Positions 5,419 to 6,088 of a DNA stretch of 6,088 nucleotides are shown here, in pieces. The stretch covers positions 1 to 6,088 of the forward strand of contig NZ_CAMKXG010000216.1 in NCBI RefSeq assembly GCF_946477055.1, given 5' to 3'. The notes under the pieces were generated by a model that saw nothing but the letters and a program-made list of their open reading frames with translations, had not been told where the DNA came from and searched no databases. The stretch comes from Lonsdalea britannica (GTDB taxonomy: Bacteria > Pseudomonadota > Gammaproteobacteria > Enterobacterales > Enterobacteriaceae). Position numbers and translations under genes: made by a program. How positions within the stretch are numbered: the first letter of the stretch is position 1; each line of letters starts with the position of its first letter.

Positions 5419-6088
5419 ATGTTAATGCGAAGAAATCATGAGGCCAAACGGGAGACGTCGGCCGGGGCCGCGCCTCAGCCTGCGGCGACGTCGGCGATTG
5501 CGGAGGCCGGCACCGAAGCGCGGGTTGCCGCTCCCGTTGCGTCGGCCGCCCGTCAGAGCGATAGCCGCAGCGGTCAGCGTCGTTTGATCCGCGCCCAACT
5601 GTATGACCAGATCGACGCCGGAAAAGCGGCGGTGATGGGGCGAGAACCTCTGCTCCAGCAAATTCAGACCGCTATCCGCCACATCTGCGACGAACAACGG
5701 CTACAGCTGTCACGTCAGGAAGAGGATGCGCTGGCTGCCGAAATGCTGGATGAAATGACCGGCATCGGGCCGATCCAGCCGCTGCTGGCGGACGATACGG
5801 TGAACGACATTCTGGTCAACGGTGCCCGTCAGGTCTTCGTCGAACGCTTCGGCAAACTGGAACTGTCGCCGATTACGTTTATCGACGAAGAGCACGTCTT
5901 TAACACGGCGCAGCGCATTGCGGCCGCCGTCGGACGACGTATCGACGAAGCCAGTCCGATGGTGGACGCCCGTCTGCCGGACGGCAGCCGCGTCAACGTT
6001 ATTACCTATCCGCTGGCGATAGACGGCACCACCATCTCGATTCGTAAATTCATGCGCCGCAATCTGTCGCTGGAAATGCTGGCCGAAC
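5419..6088 (+). CDS. tadA: TadA/CpaF secretion ATPase, 5' part (cut by window end)
   Basis: The N-terminal 223 residues of the GspE/VirB11-type ATPase that powers Flp pilus assembly at the inner membrane. Residues 1-52 are an Ala/Ser/Arg-rich, probably disordered stretch. The conserved CpaF N-terminal domain follows: IRAQLYDQID (57-66), MTGIGPIQPLLADDTVNDILVNG (113-135), VFVERFGKL (139-147), DARLPDGSRVNVI (183-195) and TISIRKF (205-211). The reading frame is open to base 6088. The Walker A, Asp box, Walker B and His box lie beyond the window, so activity cannot be judged. It begins 34 bases after the tadZ stop with no terminator between, and belongs to the same operon. Confidence 0.93.
   Translation, partial: MLMRRNHEAKRETSAGAAPQPAATSAIAEAGTEARVAAPVASAARQSDSRSGQRRLIRAQLYDQIDAGKAAVMGREPLLQQIQTAIRHICDEQRLQLSRQEEDALAAEMLDEMTGIGPIQPLLADDTVNDILVNGARQVFVERFGKLELSPITFIDEEHVFNTAQRIAAAVGRRIDEASPMVDARLPDGSRVNVITYPLAIDGTTISIRKFMRRNLSLEMLAE

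Noticed and set aside
1..6088. A novel, undescribed system
   Set aside because: All seven coding regions match known Tad/Flp pilus families in a familiar order, and no CRISPR array, RNA gene or mobile element was seen.

Overview
The window is the first part of a tad/flp locus (tight adherence, Flp type IVb pilus), read left to right on the plus strand. The gene order is flp (pilin), tadV (prepilin peptidase), rcpC/cpaB, rcpA/cpaC (outer-membrane secretin), a cpaD-family lipoprotein, tadZ/cpaE (ParA/MinD-like localisation protein) and the 5' part of tadA/cpaF (secretion ATPase). TadA is cut by the window end before its ATPase motifs. The downstream genes expected in such a locus (tadB, tadC, tadD, minor pseudopilins) are not in view.

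The DNA is GC-rich with dense plus-strand coding and Shine-Dalgarno sites typical of a proteobacterium. The order resembles the Aggregatibacter flp-tadV-rcpCAB-tadZA arrangement. I infer a gammaproteobacterium, possibly a plant- or environment-associated member of Enterobacterales, but the sequence alone does not fix the genus.

Layout: bases 1-39 are not genomic. They are the Illumina Nextera Read 2 transposase adapter with five bases of the i7 index, so this is a contig end. Bases 40-212 are an AT-rich noncoding leader that probably carries the promoter. Bases 213-997 hold flp and tadV, joined by a TAATG stop/start overlap. Bases 1030-1953 hold rcpC, whose first ~270 bases are unusually AT-rich. 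A 68-base gap with a strong GC hairpin follows. Bases 2022-6088 hold rcpA, cpaD, tadZ and tadA with gaps of 16-34 bases and no terminator, consistent with one operon.

How the genes work together: Flp prepilin is inserted in the inner membrane and cleaved by TadV. TadA powers assembly at a site marked by TadZ. The fibre crosses the outer membrane through the RcpA secretin, assisted by RcpC and the CpaD-type lipoprotein. I see no previously undescribed system here. The points worth a second look are the adapter, the intercistronic hairpin, the AT-rich start of rcpC, the degenerate P-loop and receiver of TadZ, the threonine tail of the pilin, and some start-codon choices.
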